Of a DNA stretch of 64,000 nt, positions 17,179 to 25,923 are shown piece after piece (the stretch's first letter is position 1; each line of letters begins with the position of its first letter). The DNA comes from Pseudomonadota bacterium (GTDB lineage: Bacteria > Pseudomonadota > Gammaproteobacteria > Steroidobacterales > Steroidobacteraceae). Under the pieces are notes generated by a model, which was given only the letters and a program-made list of their open reading frames with translations, was not told the origin of the DNA and ran no database searches. The DNA is taken from contig JAFAGC010000080.1 of NCBI GenBank assembly GCA_023423065.1, forward strand, positions 1-64,000. The letters run 5' to 3'. The position numbers were made by a program, and so were the translations under genes.

Positions 17179-17279
17179 GGGGTCAGACCCCATTTCCAGA
17201 AAACGGTGCCAGACCTCATCTCACTAATCGAACAGATGACGAGGTCTGGCACCGTTTTCAGGAAATGGGGTCTGACCCC
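17179..17279. repeat. 39-base inverted repeat between murA and ibaG
   Basis: Arms 17179-17217 and 17241-17279 are reverse complements with one mismatch, around a 23-base centre. Each outer end is itself the short palindrome GGGGTCAGACCCC. The right arm ends one base before the ibaG stop codon. Transcripts of either strand would form a very strong hairpin. The size, position and GGGGTC ends resemble intergenic repeats moved by REP-associated (Y1) transposases, but no such transposase is in the window. Confidence 0.85.
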
Positions 17280-17280
17280 C

Positions 17281-17520
17281 TCAACCGCCGGACTCTTCCG
17301 GGGTCAGCGCCTCGATCGACAGCGCGTGAATCTCGCGCCCGACCAGTTCGCCCAGCGTCCTGTAGACGAGCTGATGGCGCGCGATCGGCCGCAGTCCCGC
17401 GAATTGCGGCGCGACGATGCGCGAGGCGAAGTGGGTGTTGTCGTCGGACTCGACGACGACATTCGCGCCGGGCAGTCCCGCCCGGATCAGATCGGCGATG
17501 CGTTCAGGGGTGATGTTCAT
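17281..17520 (-). CDS. ibaG: BolA-family protein IbaG
   Basis: A small BolA-fold protein that works with monothiol glutaredoxins in iron-sulfur or acid-stress functions. The 79-residue product has the IbaG pattern: DNTHFASRIVAPQFAGL, the helix-turn HQLVYRTLGELVG and the C-terminal HALSIEALTPEE, close to E. coli IbaG. It lies upstream of murA in the same direction, as usual, and is divergent from kdsD with 37 bases between starts. Its stop codon directly abuts the inverted repeat. Confidence 0.92.
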   Translation of the reverse strand: MNITPERIADLIRAGLPGANVVVESDDNTHFASRIVAPQFAGLRPIARHQLVYRTLGELVGREIHALSIEALTPEESGG

Positions 17521-17557
17521 GGGGCGAGTTTAATTCGCGAAAGGGTATGATTCCCGC

Positions 17558-18544
17558 ATGAATGCCGAGGTCAAGACCGATGCGGACTCGCTGATCGCGG
17601 CAGGCCGGCGGGCGCTCGGCATCGAGCAGCGGGCCATTTCGGCGCTCGCGCCCCGGCTGGACGAATCCTTTGCGCGCGCCTGCCGGATCTGCCTCGACTG
17701 CCGCGGCCGGGTCATCGTCACCGGGCTCGGCAAATCCGGGCACGTCGCCGGCAAGATCGCCGCGACCCTCGCGTCCACCGGCACCCCCTCGTTCTTCGTG
17801 CATGCCGCGGAGGCCAGCCACGGCGACATCGGCATGATCACGCGCGACGACGTGCTGCTCGCCATCTCCAATTCCGGCGAGACCGCCGAGGTGCTGCTCC
17901 TGATCCCGCACCTCTCGCGGCTCGGCGTGCCGATCATCGTGATGACCGGCAACGCGAAGTCCAACCTCGCGCGCACGGCCACCGTGCATCTCGACGTGAG
18001 CGTCGACGAGGAGGCCTGCCCCCTCAACCTCGCGCCCACCGCGAGCACCACGGCGACGCTCGCGCTCGGCGACGCGCTCGCGGTCGCGCTGCTCGAGGCG
18101 CGCGGCTTCACGCCGCAGGATTTCGCGCGCTCGCACCCGGGCGGCGCGCTCGGCCGCAAGCTCCTGTTGCACGTCGCGGACATCATGCGCGCCGGCGATG
18201 CGCTGCCGGTAGTTAGTCCGGGAGCGCTACTGGCCGAGGGCCTGGTGGTCATGTCGAAGAAGGGACTCGGCATGTGCGTCGTCGTCGAGGACGGCCGCGC
18301 GCTCGGCGTGTTCACGGACGGCGACCTGCGCCGCGCGCTCGACCGCAGGGCCGACGTGCACGTGACCAAGATGCGCGAAGTCATGACCTCGCCGTTCAAA
18401 TCGATCCGCTCCGGCGAACTCGCGGCGGAAGCCGCGCACCTGATGGAGCAGTACCGCATCACCGCGCTGCCGGTGCTCGACGAAAAAGGCGCGCTGGTCG
18501 GCGCGTTCAACGTGCACGACCTGCTGCGCGCCGGGGTGTTGTGA
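17558..18544 (+). CDS. kdsD: arabinose 5-phosphate isomerase KdsD
   Basis: Converts ribulose 5-phosphate to arabinose 5-phosphate, the first step to the lipopolysaccharide sugar Kdo. The 328-residue protein has a SIS domain (about 35-170) with VTGLGKSGHVAGKIAATLASTG, AEASHGDIGM and SNSGETAE, then two CBS motifs (about 205-325) ending in VGAFNVHDLLRAGVL. Length and layout match E. coli KdsD (328). First gene of kdsD-kdsC-lptC-lptA-lptB-rpoN-hpf-rapZ; its TGA overlaps the kdsC GTG. Confidence 0.96.
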   Translation: MNAEVKTDADSLIAAGRRALGIEQRAISALAPRLDESFARACRICLDCRGRVIVTGLGKSGHVAGKIAATLASTGTPSFFVHAAEASHGDIGMITRDDVLLAISNSGETAEVLLLIPHLSRLGVPIIVMTGNAKSNLARTATVHLDVSVDEEACPLNLAPTASTTATLALGDALAVALLEARGFTPQDFARSHPGGALGRKLLLHVADIMRAGDALPVVSPGALLAEGLVVMSKKGLGMCVVVEDGRALGVFTDGDLRRALDRRADVHVTKMREVMTSPFKSIRSGELAAEAAHLMEQYRITALPVLDEKGALVGAFNVHDLLRAGVL

Positions 18545-19062
18545 GCGACGTCGCTCCCGCGGTCGGGCAATTCCACCGCCAGCTGCGGCGCGTGAAGCTG
18601 CTCGTGCTCGACGTCGACGGCGTCCTCACCGACGGGCGGCTGTTCTACGGCCCGCGCGGCGAAACACTGAAAGTCTTTCACGTGCGCGACGGCCACGGCA
18701 TCAAGGCGGTGGCCAAGGCCGGGATCGCGGTCGCCATCATCTCCGGCCGCAAGTCGCAGATGGTCGCGAAACGCGCGCGCGATCTCGGCATCAAGCATGT
18801 CTTCCAGGGCGTGAGCGACAAGCTCGCCGCGCTCGAGAAACTCGCGAAGTCGCGCCAGCTGACCCTGGCCGAATGCGCCTGCGTCGGCGACGACACGCCG
18901 GATGCGCCCATCCTCGCGGCCGCGGGTCTCGGCATCGCGGTGGCCGACGCCCACCCGGACGCGCGCGCGGCGGCGCAATTGACCACCGCCTTGCCGGGCG
19001 GGCATGGAGCCGTGCGCGAAGTCTGCGACTGGCTCGTCGCGGCGCGCGCGGCGGTCGCATGA
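18541..19062 (+). CDS. kdsC: 3-deoxy-manno-octulosonate-8-phosphate phosphatase KdsC
   Basis: A HAD-family phosphatase that removes phosphate from Kdo-8-phosphate to give Kdo. The 173-residue product starts at a GTG overlapping the kdsD stop and has the HAD motifs DVDGVLTDG (motif I), IISGRKS (motif II), the conserved lysine in SDKLAALEKL, and GDDTPDAPIL (motif III). It has no cap domain, as is normal for the tetrameric C0 KdsC class. It lies ten bases before lptC. Confidence 0.96.
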   Translation: MSDVAPAVGQFHRQLRRVKLLVLDVDGVLTDGRLFYGPRGETLKVFHVRDGHGIKAVAKAGIAVAIISGRKSQMVAKRARDLGIKHVFQGVSDKLAALEKLAKSRQLTLAECACVGDDTPDAPILAAAGLGIAVADAHPDARAAAQLTTALPGGHGAVREVCDWLVAARAAVA

Positions 19063-19072
19063 AAGCCTCCCC

Positions 19073-19690
19073 ATGAAAACCCGAAGGTGGTCGCGTCCTC
19101 TCGGCGCCTTCGCACTCGTCGCGCTGGTGGGAGGCGTGTATTTCCTGGGCCGCGCCGCCCGCGGCCCGAATGACGTCGACTCGGGCGTCATTCTGCCACC
19201 CGACCCCGGCTATGCCGCTCGCGACGCCGAAGTCATCGAGACCGGATACGACGGCCGCGAGCGTTACCGGCTCCGGGCCCAGACCATCCGCCAGCAGGCC
19301 GAGGCCGGCGTCATCGAGCTCGAAAAGCTCGAAATGGACTATCACCCCGCCGCCCAGCCGCGCATCCCCGGCGAGTCGAATTCCGAGGCCGCGCCGAGCG
19401 AGGTCTGGCACCTGAAATCGGACCGCGGAGAGGTGCGCGCGAACGGCGACGACGTGGAACTCACCGGCAACGTCCAGGTCACCGGCCGCGCACCGGGAAG
19501 TGGCGAACCGCTGACGCTGCTCACCGAAATCATGCGGATCAACACGCCGACCGAGTTCATCGAGACGGACGCGCCGGTCACGATGCGCTGGTCGGGACAT
19601 GAGCTGAACGCGCGCGGCATGCAGGCCGACTTGAAGGCGGGTACCCTGCGTCTAGAATCCGACGTCCATGGCCGATTTACACAGCAATAA
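19073..19690 (+). CDS. lptC: LPS export system protein LptC
   Basis: LptC is a single-pass inner-membrane protein that passes lipopolysaccharide from the LptBFG transporter to the LptA bridge. The 205-residue product has one N-terminal helix (about 12-30) and a periplasmic beta-jellyroll; SDRGEVRANGDDVELTGNV is the typical repeat. It is low in sequence conservation, as the family is, and the position between kdsC and lptA strengthens the call. It overlaps lptA by 23 bases. I took the ATG at 19073 because it gives a proper anchor; the frame opens earlier inside kdsC. Confidence 0.92.
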   Translation: MKTRRWSRPLGAFALVALVGGVYFLGRAARGPNDVDSGVILPPDPGYAARDAEVIETGYDGRERYRLRAQTIRQQAEAGVIELEKLEMDYHPAAQPRIPGESNSEAAPSEVWHLKSDRGEVRANGDDVELTGNVQVTGRAPGSGEPLTLLTEIMRINTPTEFIETDAPVTMRWSGHELNARGMQADLKAGTLRLESDVHGRFTQQ

Positions 19691-20327
19691 GCCGTTCTCC
19701 CGCGCCGGCATCGCGCTCGCGATGTTGTTAGGCGGCGCGCACGCGTGGGGCGCGGCCTTGCCGTGCGCCAACCAGGAAATCGTGGTCGAAGCCAAGCCGA
19801 TGGAAGTCGACTACCGCAACAACAACGCGATTCTTCGCGACGTCGTCATCACCCAGTGCGACATGCGCATCCAGGCAGCCGAGGCGCGCGTCACCGGCGG
19901 CCTCGATTTCGAGAACAGCCAGTGGACGATTTCGGGCGATGTGCGCATCACCGCCGAGGGCGGCAAGCTCAACTCCGACAAGGCCGTCGTTTCGTTCCGC
20001 GACAACCTGATCTCGCAGGCGACGATCACGGGTGCGCCCGCGCAGTTCGAACAGCAGCGCGACGACGGCAGCACGTCGCGCGGCCGCGCCAACACCATCG
20101 ATTACGAAACCGGCAAGGGCACGGTGAGCCTCATCACCGATGCATGGCTCTCCGACGGGCGCAACGAAATCAGCGGCCAGAAGCTGGTTTACAACATCCG
20201 CACGCAGAGCGTTCAGGGCCAGGCGCGGCCCAGTGCCGACGGCAAGGATCCCGAACGCGTCCGCATCGTCATCCAGCCGCGCGAACCGGGCGAGAAGGCG
20301 CCGCCCAAAGAAGAACAGCAACCATGA
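19668..20327 (+). CDS. lptA: LPS transport periplasmic protein LptA
   Basis: LptA forms the periplasmic bridge that carries lipopolysaccharide to the outer membrane. The 219-residue product has a signal peptide ending near AHAWGA, then the OstA-type beta-jellyroll core (IVVEAKPMEVDYRNNNAILRDVV...DMRIQAAEARV) and a Pro/Glu-rich tail. The start overlaps lptC and the TGA overlaps the lptB start (ATGA), so the three are coupled. Cysteines at CANQ and QCDM are extra to the usual family pattern and might form a disulfide (inference). Confidence 0.93.
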   Translation: MADLHSNKPFSRAGIALAMLLGGAHAWGAALPCANQEIVVEAKPMEVDYRNNNAILRDVVITQCDMRIQAAEARVTGGLDFENSQWTISGDVRITAEGGKLNSDKAVVSFRDNLISQATITGAPAQFEQQRDDGSTSRGRANTIDYETGKGTVSLITDAWLSDGRNEISGQKLVYNIRTQSVQGQARPSADGKDPERVRIVIQPREPGEKAPPKEEQQP

Positions 20328-21049
20328 GCGTGTTGCGCGCCTCCCACCTCGCCAAGAGTTACAAACGCCGTCAAGTGATCACCGACCTCTCCCTCGAGGT
20401 GCAGAGCGGAGAGATCGTGGGCTTGTTAGGCCCGAACGGCGCCGGCAAGACGACGGCCTTCTACATGATCGTGGGACTCGTGCCGGCCGATGCCGGCACC
20501 GTGACCATCGACGAGCGCGACATCACCACCCTCGCGATGCACCAGCGCGCGCAGGCGGGCATCGGCTACCTGCCGCAGGAAGCGTCGGTGTTCCGCAAGA
20601 TGAGCGTCGAGGACAACGTGATGGCGATCCTCGAGACCCGGGAAAGCCTCGACGAACAGGCGCGGCTGGAACGGCTCGAGCAGATCCTGGGCGAACTGCG
20701 CATCGCGCACGTCCGCAAGAGCCCCGGCATGGCCCTGTCCGGCGGCGAACGCCGCCGCGTCGAAATCGCCCGCGCCCTGGCCGCGGAGCCCCGTTTCGTG
20801 CTGCTCGATGAACCATTTGCGGGCGTCGACCCGCTTTCGGTCATCGACATCCAGCGGATCATGAACGAGCTGTCCGCCAAGGGCATCGGCGTCCTGATTA
20901 CCGACCATAACGTCAGAGAAACCCTAGGCGTCTGTGGGCGGGCGTACATAGTCTCGGGGGGTACTGTGATCGCCTCCGGATCCTCCGAAGAAATCCTTGC
21001 CAACCCCCAAGTCCGTGAGGTGTACTTGGGTCAGTCCTTCCGCTTGTAG
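20324..21049 (+). CDS. lptB: LPS export ABC transporter ATP-binding protein LptB
   Basis: The ATPase that drives lipopolysaccharide extraction by LptBFGC at the inner membrane. The 241-residue protein has Walker A GPNGAGKTT, the Q-loop (GYLPQEASVFRKMSV, an LptB hallmark), signature LSGGERRR, Walker B VLLDEPFAGVDP and the switch histidine in ITDHNVRETL. The sequence is typical in length. rpoN follows after 66 bases, as in most gammaproteobacteria. Confidence 0.97.
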   Translation: MSVLRASHLAKSYKRRQVITDLSLEVQSGEIVGLLGPNGAGKTTAFYMIVGLVPADAGTVTIDERDITTLAMHQRAQAGIGYLPQEASVFRKMSVEDNVMAILETRESLDEQARLERLEQILGELRIAHVRKSPGMALSGGERRRVEIARALAAEPRFVLLDEPFAGVDPLSVIDIQRIMNELSAKGIGVLITDHNVRETLGVCGRAYIVSGGTVIASGSSEEILANPQVREVYLGQSFRL

Positions 21050-21115
21050 CAATCCGAAGCCGGCGGAAAAACCTTCTACTTTCATAGTGTTGGGACACGC
21101 GAACCAGTGTCGATG

Positions 21116-22552
21116 ATGAAGCCCTCATTGCAGCTGAAGCTGGGTCAACAGCTCACGATGACCCCGCAGCTGCAGCAGGCTATCCGCCTCCTGCAAATGC
21201 CGGCACTGGAGTTGCAGGCACACATCCGCGAACAGCTCGAAACGAACGTGATGCTCGAGCCCGTGGACGAGTACGAGGGCACTGGCACGTTCGAAGCACT
21301 CGAGCCGCATCCCATGCCGGACGAGCAGCGCGTCGACGCGCAGCCGGCGCCGGAAGTCACGGTCGAAGCGGAAGTCATCGAAGACGCGTGGAGCGAACGC
21401 AGCCCGGGCTCGGATTCCTGGCGCGACGACGACGAGCGCGCCGCGGAAGTCGCCGACGAGTCGCAGCTCACCCTGCAGGACCACCTGCTCGGCCAGCTCG
21501 AATACGCGAATCTGCCGCCGAGGGATCTCGCGATCGCACGCGCCATCGTCGATGCGATCAACGACGACGGATACGTCACCGACTCGTTCGACGACATCGC
21601 CGCCACGCTGCGACCGGAGGTCATCGCCGAGCCGGCCGAGGTCGAGCGCGTGTTGCAGCTCGTGCAGACGCTGGATCCGCCGGGCGTCGCCGCGCGCAAC
21701 CTGAGCGAGTGCCTCTCGCTGCAACTGCGCACGCTGCATCCCGACACGCCGGGCCTCAAGCTCGCGCTCGCGATCGCCGACAAACATCTCGACCTGCTCG
21801 CGGACCGCGAGCTCACGCTGCTGCGCCGCGAGCTGTCCGCATCGGACGACGAACTCGCGCAGGCCGTCGCGCTGGTGCGCGGGCTGCACCCGCGCCCGGG
21901 CGCGACCGTGTCGGCCGCCAAGGCCGAATACGTGGTGCCGGACGTCTTCGTGCGCCGCACGGACCGTGGCTGGACCGTCGAGGTCAACAGCTCGACCCTG
22001 CCGCGCGTGCGCCTCAACCAGAGTTACGCCGACATGCTCGGGCGCGGCGCCGGACATTCCTCGATGCGTGCGCAGCTGCAGGAGGCGCGCTGGCTGCTCA
22101 AGAGCCTGGAGATCCGCAACGAGACCCTCATGAAAGTCGCGAGGAGCATCGTCGAGCGGCAGACCGCCTTCCTCGAACATGGCGAGGAGCGCATGCGGCC
22201 GATGATCCTCAAGGACATCGCCCAGGCCATCGACATGCACGAATCGACCATCTCGCGCGTCACCTCGAGCAAGTACATGCACACGCCACGCGGCGTGTTC
22301 GAGCTCAAGTACTTCTTCTCGAGCCAGGTCGAGGCCGCCGACGGCGGTGGCGCCTCCTCCACCGCGGTGCGCGCCAAGATCCGCAAGCTCATCAAGGAAG
22401 AGGACCCGGGCAATCCGCTGTCCGACAGCCGGATCGCCGAGCTTCTTTCGGGCGAAGGCATCGCCGTCGCGCGCCGCACGGTGGCCAAGTACCGCGAAGC
22501 CCTCGGGCTCGCACCCTCCAACGAACGCAAGGCAAAGGCAGCAGCCAGGTAG
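21116..22552 (+). CDS. rpoN: RNA polymerase sigma-54 factor RpoN
   Basis: Alternative sigma factor that recognises -24/-12 promoters and needs enhancer-binding activators. From the ATG at 21116 the product (478 residues) starts MKPSLQLKLGQQLTMTPQLQ, the Gln/Leu-rich activator-interacting region I. An acidic region II (about 50-110), the core-binding region and the DNA-binding region follow, ending with the RpoN box ARRTVAKYRE. A GTG at 21107 and an ATG at 21113 are possible starts but fit the family worse, and none has a clear ribosome site. hpf follows. Confidence 0.96.
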   Translation: MKPSLQLKLGQQLTMTPQLQQAIRLLQMPALELQAHIREQLETNVMLEPVDEYEGTGTFEALEPHPMPDEQRVDAQPAPEVTVEAEVIEDAWSERSPGSDSWRDDDERAAEVADESQLTLQDHLLGQLEYANLPPRDLAIARAIVDAINDDGYVTDSFDDIAATLRPEVIAEPAEVERVLQLVQTLDPPGVAARNLSECLSLQLRTLHPDTPGLKLALAIADKHLDLLADRELTLLRRELSASDDELAQAVALVRGLHPRPGATVSAAKAEYVVPDVFVRRTDRGWTVEVNSSTLPRVRLNQSYADMLGRGAGHSSMRAQLQEARWLLKSLEIRNETLMKVARSIVERQTAFLEHGEERMRPMILKDIAQAIDMHESTISRVTSSKYMHTPRGVFELKYFFSSQVEAADGGGASSTAVRAKIRKLIKEEDPGNPLSDSRIAELLSGEGIAVARRTVAKYREALGLAPSNERKAKAAAR

Positions 22553-22593
22553 AGAATCAGGTAGATAGACTCAGGCAAACAAGGAGACGGATC

Positions 22594-22920
22594 ATGCAAT
22601 TGTCGCTAGCCGGTCATCATGTTGAAGTCACTCCCTCCATGCGCTCTTACGTGGAAAAGAAGCTCGAACGCATCTCGCGTCACTTCGACCACGTGATCGA
22701 CGTGCACTGTGTCCTGACCGTTGAGAAACTTCGACAGAAAGCCGAAGCGACGCTGCATGTTCGCGGCAATTCCATCCACGCCGATGCCACCGAGGAAGAC
22801 ATGTACGCCGCCATCGACCTGCTGGCCGACAAGCTCGACCGCAGCGTGATCAAACATAAGGAACGGAAATCCGACCACCACGCGGCCGCCGCACGGAAAG
22901 CGGTAAGGCAATCCCAATAG
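22594..22920 (+). CDS. hpf: ribosome hibernation promoting factor HPF (short form)
   Basis: Binds the 30S decoding region and inactivates ribosomes in stationary phase. The 108-residue product has the S30AE fold with MQLSLAGHHVEVTPSMRSYV, the central KAEATLHVRGN and the IDLLADKLDRSVIKHKERK helix, typical of short HPF. An AAGGAG site precedes the ATG. The usual next gene, ptsN, is absent; rapZ starts 15 bases later. Confidence 0.95.
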   Translation: MQLSLAGHHVEVTPSMRSYVEKKLERISRHFDHVIDVHCVLTVEKLRQKAEATLHVRGNSIHADATEEDMYAAIDLLADKLDRSVIKHKERKSDHHAAAARKAVRQSQ

Positions 22921-22935
22921 GGCCACAATAGGCAC

Positions 22936-23853
22936 ATGAGGCTCATCCTCGTCAGCGGGCTGTCGGGATCCGGCAAGAGCGTGGCATTGCACATGCTCGA
23001 AGACGCCGGGTTCTATTGCGTGGACAACATCCCGGCGGCCCTGCTGAAGCCTTTCATCTCGCACACCCTGCGCAACAACGATGCGCAGTACAGCCGCGCA
23101 GCGGTGGGCGTCGACGCCCGCAATGCCGCGGCCGAGATCGAAACCGTCCCGCCCCTCATCGAGGAGCTCAAGAAGAGCGGGATCCACTGCGAAATCGTGT
23201 TCCTGCTCGCCAACGACGACGAGTTGCTGCGGCGGTTCGCGGAGACCCGGCGCAAACATCCGATCACCACCGACCACGTGTCGCTCAAGGAAGCCATCGC
23301 GATCGAGCGGCGGCTGCTGGAGCCCATCCTCAACGCGGCGGATCTGGTCGTCGACACCTCGCGCATGGGCGTGCACGACCTGCGCGAGCTCATCAGCCAG
23401 CGCGTCGAGAAACGCAGCGCCGGCCGGTTGTCGCTGCTGGTGGAGTCCTTCGGCTTCAAGAACGGCATCCCGGGCGACGCGGACTTCGTGTTCGACGCCC
23501 GTTCGCTGCCGAATCCGTACTGGGATCCGTCGCTGCGCGCGCTCACCGGCCGCGATGGCGACGTGATCCGCTTCCTCGAGGCGCAGCGCGGCGTGCACCG
23601 GCTCACCGAGGACATCCTGCAGTTCGTCGCCACCCGTATTCCCGAGCACCAGGCAGCAAATCGCCGCTATCTCACCATCGCCATCGGTTGCACCGGCGGC
23701 CGTCATCGTTCGGTGTATCTCGCCGAACGCATAGCCGAGCGGCTTTCGCAGAACTATCCAGTCGTCTCCATCCGCCACAATTCTCTCGGCGAGCAGCGTT
23801 CCATCACGCGCGCTCCCACCCTCGCCGGCACGCAGACCACCTCCGTAGCCTGA
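22936..23853 (+). CDS. rapZ: RNase adapter protein RapZ
   Basis: An ATP/GTP-binding adaptor that in E. coli presents the small RNA GlmZ to RNase E and so tunes glucosamine-6-phosphate synthase. The 305-residue product has Walker A GLSGSGKS, FYCVDNIP, VDTSRMGVHDLR and the C-terminal RNA-binding domain with IAIGCTGGRHRSVYLAE. The length is typical (about 284-300). It follows hpf directly without ptsN, and the npr/ptsO gene usually found after it is also missing. Confidence 0.96.
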   Translation: MRLILVSGLSGSGKSVALHMLEDAGFYCVDNIPAALLKPFISHTLRNNDAQYSRAAVGVDARNAAAEIETVPPLIEELKKSGIHCEIVFLLANDDELLRRFAETRRKHPITTDHVSLKEAIAIERRLLEPILNAADLVVDTSRMGVHDLRELISQRVEKRSAGRLSLLVESFGFKNGIPGDADFVFDARSLPNPYWDPSLRALTGRDGDVIRFLEAQRGVHRLTEDILQFVATRIPEHQAANRRYLTIAIGCTGGRHRSVYLAERIAERLSQNYPVVSIRHNSLGEQRSITRAPTLAGTQTTSVA

Positions 23854-23866
23854 ATCGGCCTGAATC

Positions 23867-23947
23867 GGGGACAGATTTATTTATTGACGATGACGAGGAC
23901 TCGACGAGTCCGTCTCCGTCTCATCGTCAATAAATAAATCTGTCCCC
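23867..23947. repeat. 27-base perfect inverted repeat between rapZ and mgtE
   Basis: Bases 23867-23893 and 23921-23947 are exact reverse complements starting GGGGACAG and rich in A/T inside. The 27-base centre contains a second small palindrome (23897-23911). The element lies 13 bases after the rapZ stop and 32 before mgtE. It would fold into a strong hairpin in RNA and may end the rpoN operon transcript. The GGGGACAG end relates it to the other GGGGAC elements in the window. Confidence 0.85.
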
Positions 23948-23979
23948 ATCCCGAGGACCCCAATACACTCGCGCCCGTC

Positions 23980-25338
23980 ATGGCAGAGACTGCGCGCTCG
24001 AACATGAAGGAACGACGGCTCGCCGCCCTGCGCAGCGCGCTGCGCGAGGGTTCGTGGCGCGGCGCCGCTCGCATGATCGGCGCGATGCACCCGGCGGAGA
24101 TCGCGTTGCTGATCGAATCGCTGCCGCCGGCGCAGCGCGAGGTGGTCTGGAATTTCGTCGAGCCGGAGATCGAAGGCGACGTGCTGGTCGAGCTCAGCGA
24201 CGAGGTGCGCCAGTCGTTCATCGAGGGCATGAACGAGGAGGACCTGCTCGCGGCGGCCGAGGGCATGGAGGTCGACGACCTCGCGGACCTGGTCGGCGAC
24301 CTGCCCGAGACCGTCATTCAGCAGCTCGTGAAGTCCATGGACGCCCAGGACCGCGAGCGCCTGAATACCGTCCTCTCGTACGAGCCGGACACCGCCGGCG
24401 GCCTCATGAATACCGACACGGTGAGCGTCCGCGCGGACGTCACCGTGGAAGTCGTGTTGCGCTACCTGCGCATGCGCGGCGAGCTTCCCGACAAGACCGA
24501 CCGGCTGTTCGTGGTCGACCGCAACGACCGCTACCTCGGCACCATCGCGCTGACCCGCCTGCTCACCGAGGATCCGGAAAAGACGATCGGCGACATCATC
24601 GATCCCGAGGCGCCGCGCATCGCGCCCGAAACGAACGCGAACGAGGTCACGCGCCTGTTCCAGGACCGCGACCTCGTGTCGGCGGCCGTGGTCGACCATT
24701 CCGGCAAGCTGCTCGGACGCATCACGGTCGACGACGTCGTCGACGTCATCAGCGAAGAGGCCGCGCATGAAGTCATGTCCGCGGCGGGCCTGCGCGACGA
24801 GGAAGACGTGTTCGCGGGCGTGTTCCCGTCGACGCGCCGCCGCCTGCTGTGGCTGGGCATCAATCTCGTCACGGCGTTTCTCGCGGCGGCCGTCGTCAGC
24901 CGCTTCGAGGGCACCATCGAGAAGGTCGCGGCGCTCGCGGCCCTCATGCCGATCGTGGCGAGCATGGGCGGCATCGCGGGCACGCAGACCGTCACGCTGA
25001 TCATCCGCGGCATCGCGCTCGGCCAGGTCGAATGGGTCAACGCGCGCTGGCTGTTATGGAAGGAAGTCGCCGTCGGCGGGCTCAACGGCCTGATCTGGGC
25101 CGTGATCGTCGGCTCGGTCACCATCGCGTGGTACGGCAGGTGGGAAATCGCCGCCATCATCGCCGCCGCCACGCTGATCAACCTGCTGTGCGCGGCCGCG
25201 GTCGGCGTGGTCGTGCCGATGGCGCTCAAGCGCATGCGCATCGATCCGGCGCTGTCCGCGGGCGTCATCCTGACGACCTTCACGGACTGCATCGGGTTCG
25301 CGACCTTGTTAGGCTTGGGCGCGCTGTTCCTGACCTGA
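23980..25338 (+). CDS. mgtE: magnesium transporter MgtE
   Basis: A homodimeric Mg2+ channel in the inner membrane, gated by cytoplasmic Mg2+. The 452-residue protein has the acidic N-domain (about 30-130, HPAEIALLIESLP), a CBS pair (about 135-260; YEPDTAGGLMNTD, the junction to CBS, is a family hallmark; GRITVDDVVDVI), the plug helix and five membrane helices (about 285-450) with the pore segment ASMGGIAGTQT. Length and order are typical. It is separated from rapZ by the inverted repeat. Confidence 0.95.
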   Translation: MAETARSNMKERRLAALRSALREGSWRGAARMIGAMHPAEIALLIESLPPAQREVVWNFVEPEIEGDVLVELSDEVRQSFIEGMNEEDLLAAAEGMEVDDLADLVGDLPETVIQQLVKSMDAQDRERLNTVLSYEPDTAGGLMNTDTVSVRADVTVEVVLRYLRMRGELPDKTDRLFVVDRNDRYLGTIALTRLLTEDPEKTIGDIIDPEAPRIAPETNANEVTRLFQDRDLVSAAVVDHSGKLLGRITVDDVVDVISEEAAHEVMSAAGLRDEEDVFAGVFPSTRRRLLWLGINLVTAFLAAAVVSRFEGTIEKVAALAALMPIVASMGGIAGTQTVTLIIRGIALGQVEWVNARWLLWKEVAVGGLNGLIWAVIVGSVTIAWYGRWEIAAIIAAATLINLLCAAAVGVVVPMALKRMRIDPALSAGVILTTFTDCIGFATLLGLGALFLT

Positions 25339-25359
25339 CGAATCCGTCCCGAGGGAGTC

Positions 25360-25914
25360 GTGAAAAGAACCATCGCTCTCGCCGCGTTCGCGCTGCTCGC
25401 GGCCTCATGCGCCTCGTTCGTGGGACCGCGCTACAACCACCACGTCGGCAACACGCTCGAGCTGCGCGCGGCGGCTCCCGGCAAGGTCGCCATCGGCGAG
25501 TTCCGCAAGGATCCGGGGGCGCGGAACGATGTCGACGAACTTCGTTCCCAGGCGCTCGACATCGAATCGCCGTACGGTTCGTACACCGCGTACCTGCAGG
25601 AAGCGTTGAAGATCGAATTCGACCACGCGGACCTGCTCGATCCAGCCTCCAGCACGCGGATCGACGGCGTATTGCTGCGCAACGGGTTCGGCGCGACGGC
25701 GGATCGCGAGTTCGTCGAGCTCGAGGCGGAGCTGACCGTGTGGCGCGGCGCGGAGGTCGCGTATCGCGGCTCCAAGTCGGCGCGATACGACTGGCACGCC
25801 AACTACCACGTGGCGGCCTCCCGTGCCGTCGCGAACTACCAGGTCGGCGTGCAGCGGCTCATCGCCGCTTTCATCGCCGACCCGGAGTTCGTCGCGGCGC
25901 TCGGGAAGCGCTGA
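25360..25914 (+). CDS. hypothetical lipoprotein
   Basis: A 184-residue exported lipoprotein of unknown function. It starts at a GTG behind GAGGGAG, and the signal peptide ends in lipobox LAASC with the acylated cysteine at residue 17. Ser follows Cys, suggesting outer-membrane sorting. The mature part is mixed alpha/beta with no domain I know. It is convergent with another lipoprotein gene only nine bases away. Both contain a strand-turn segment that sets out a small ligand-binding-like domain, but I cannot prove homology by eye. Confidence 0.75.
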   Translation: MKRTIALAAFALLAASCASFVGPRYNHHVGNTLELRAAAPGKVAIGEFRKDPGARNDVDELRSQALDIESPYGSYTAYLQEALKIEFDHADLLDPASSTRIDGVLLRNGFGATADREFVELEAELTVWRGAEVAYRGSKSARYDWHANYHVAASRAVANYQVGVQRLIAAFIADPEFVAALGKR

Positions 25915-25923
25915 CGCCGCGCG

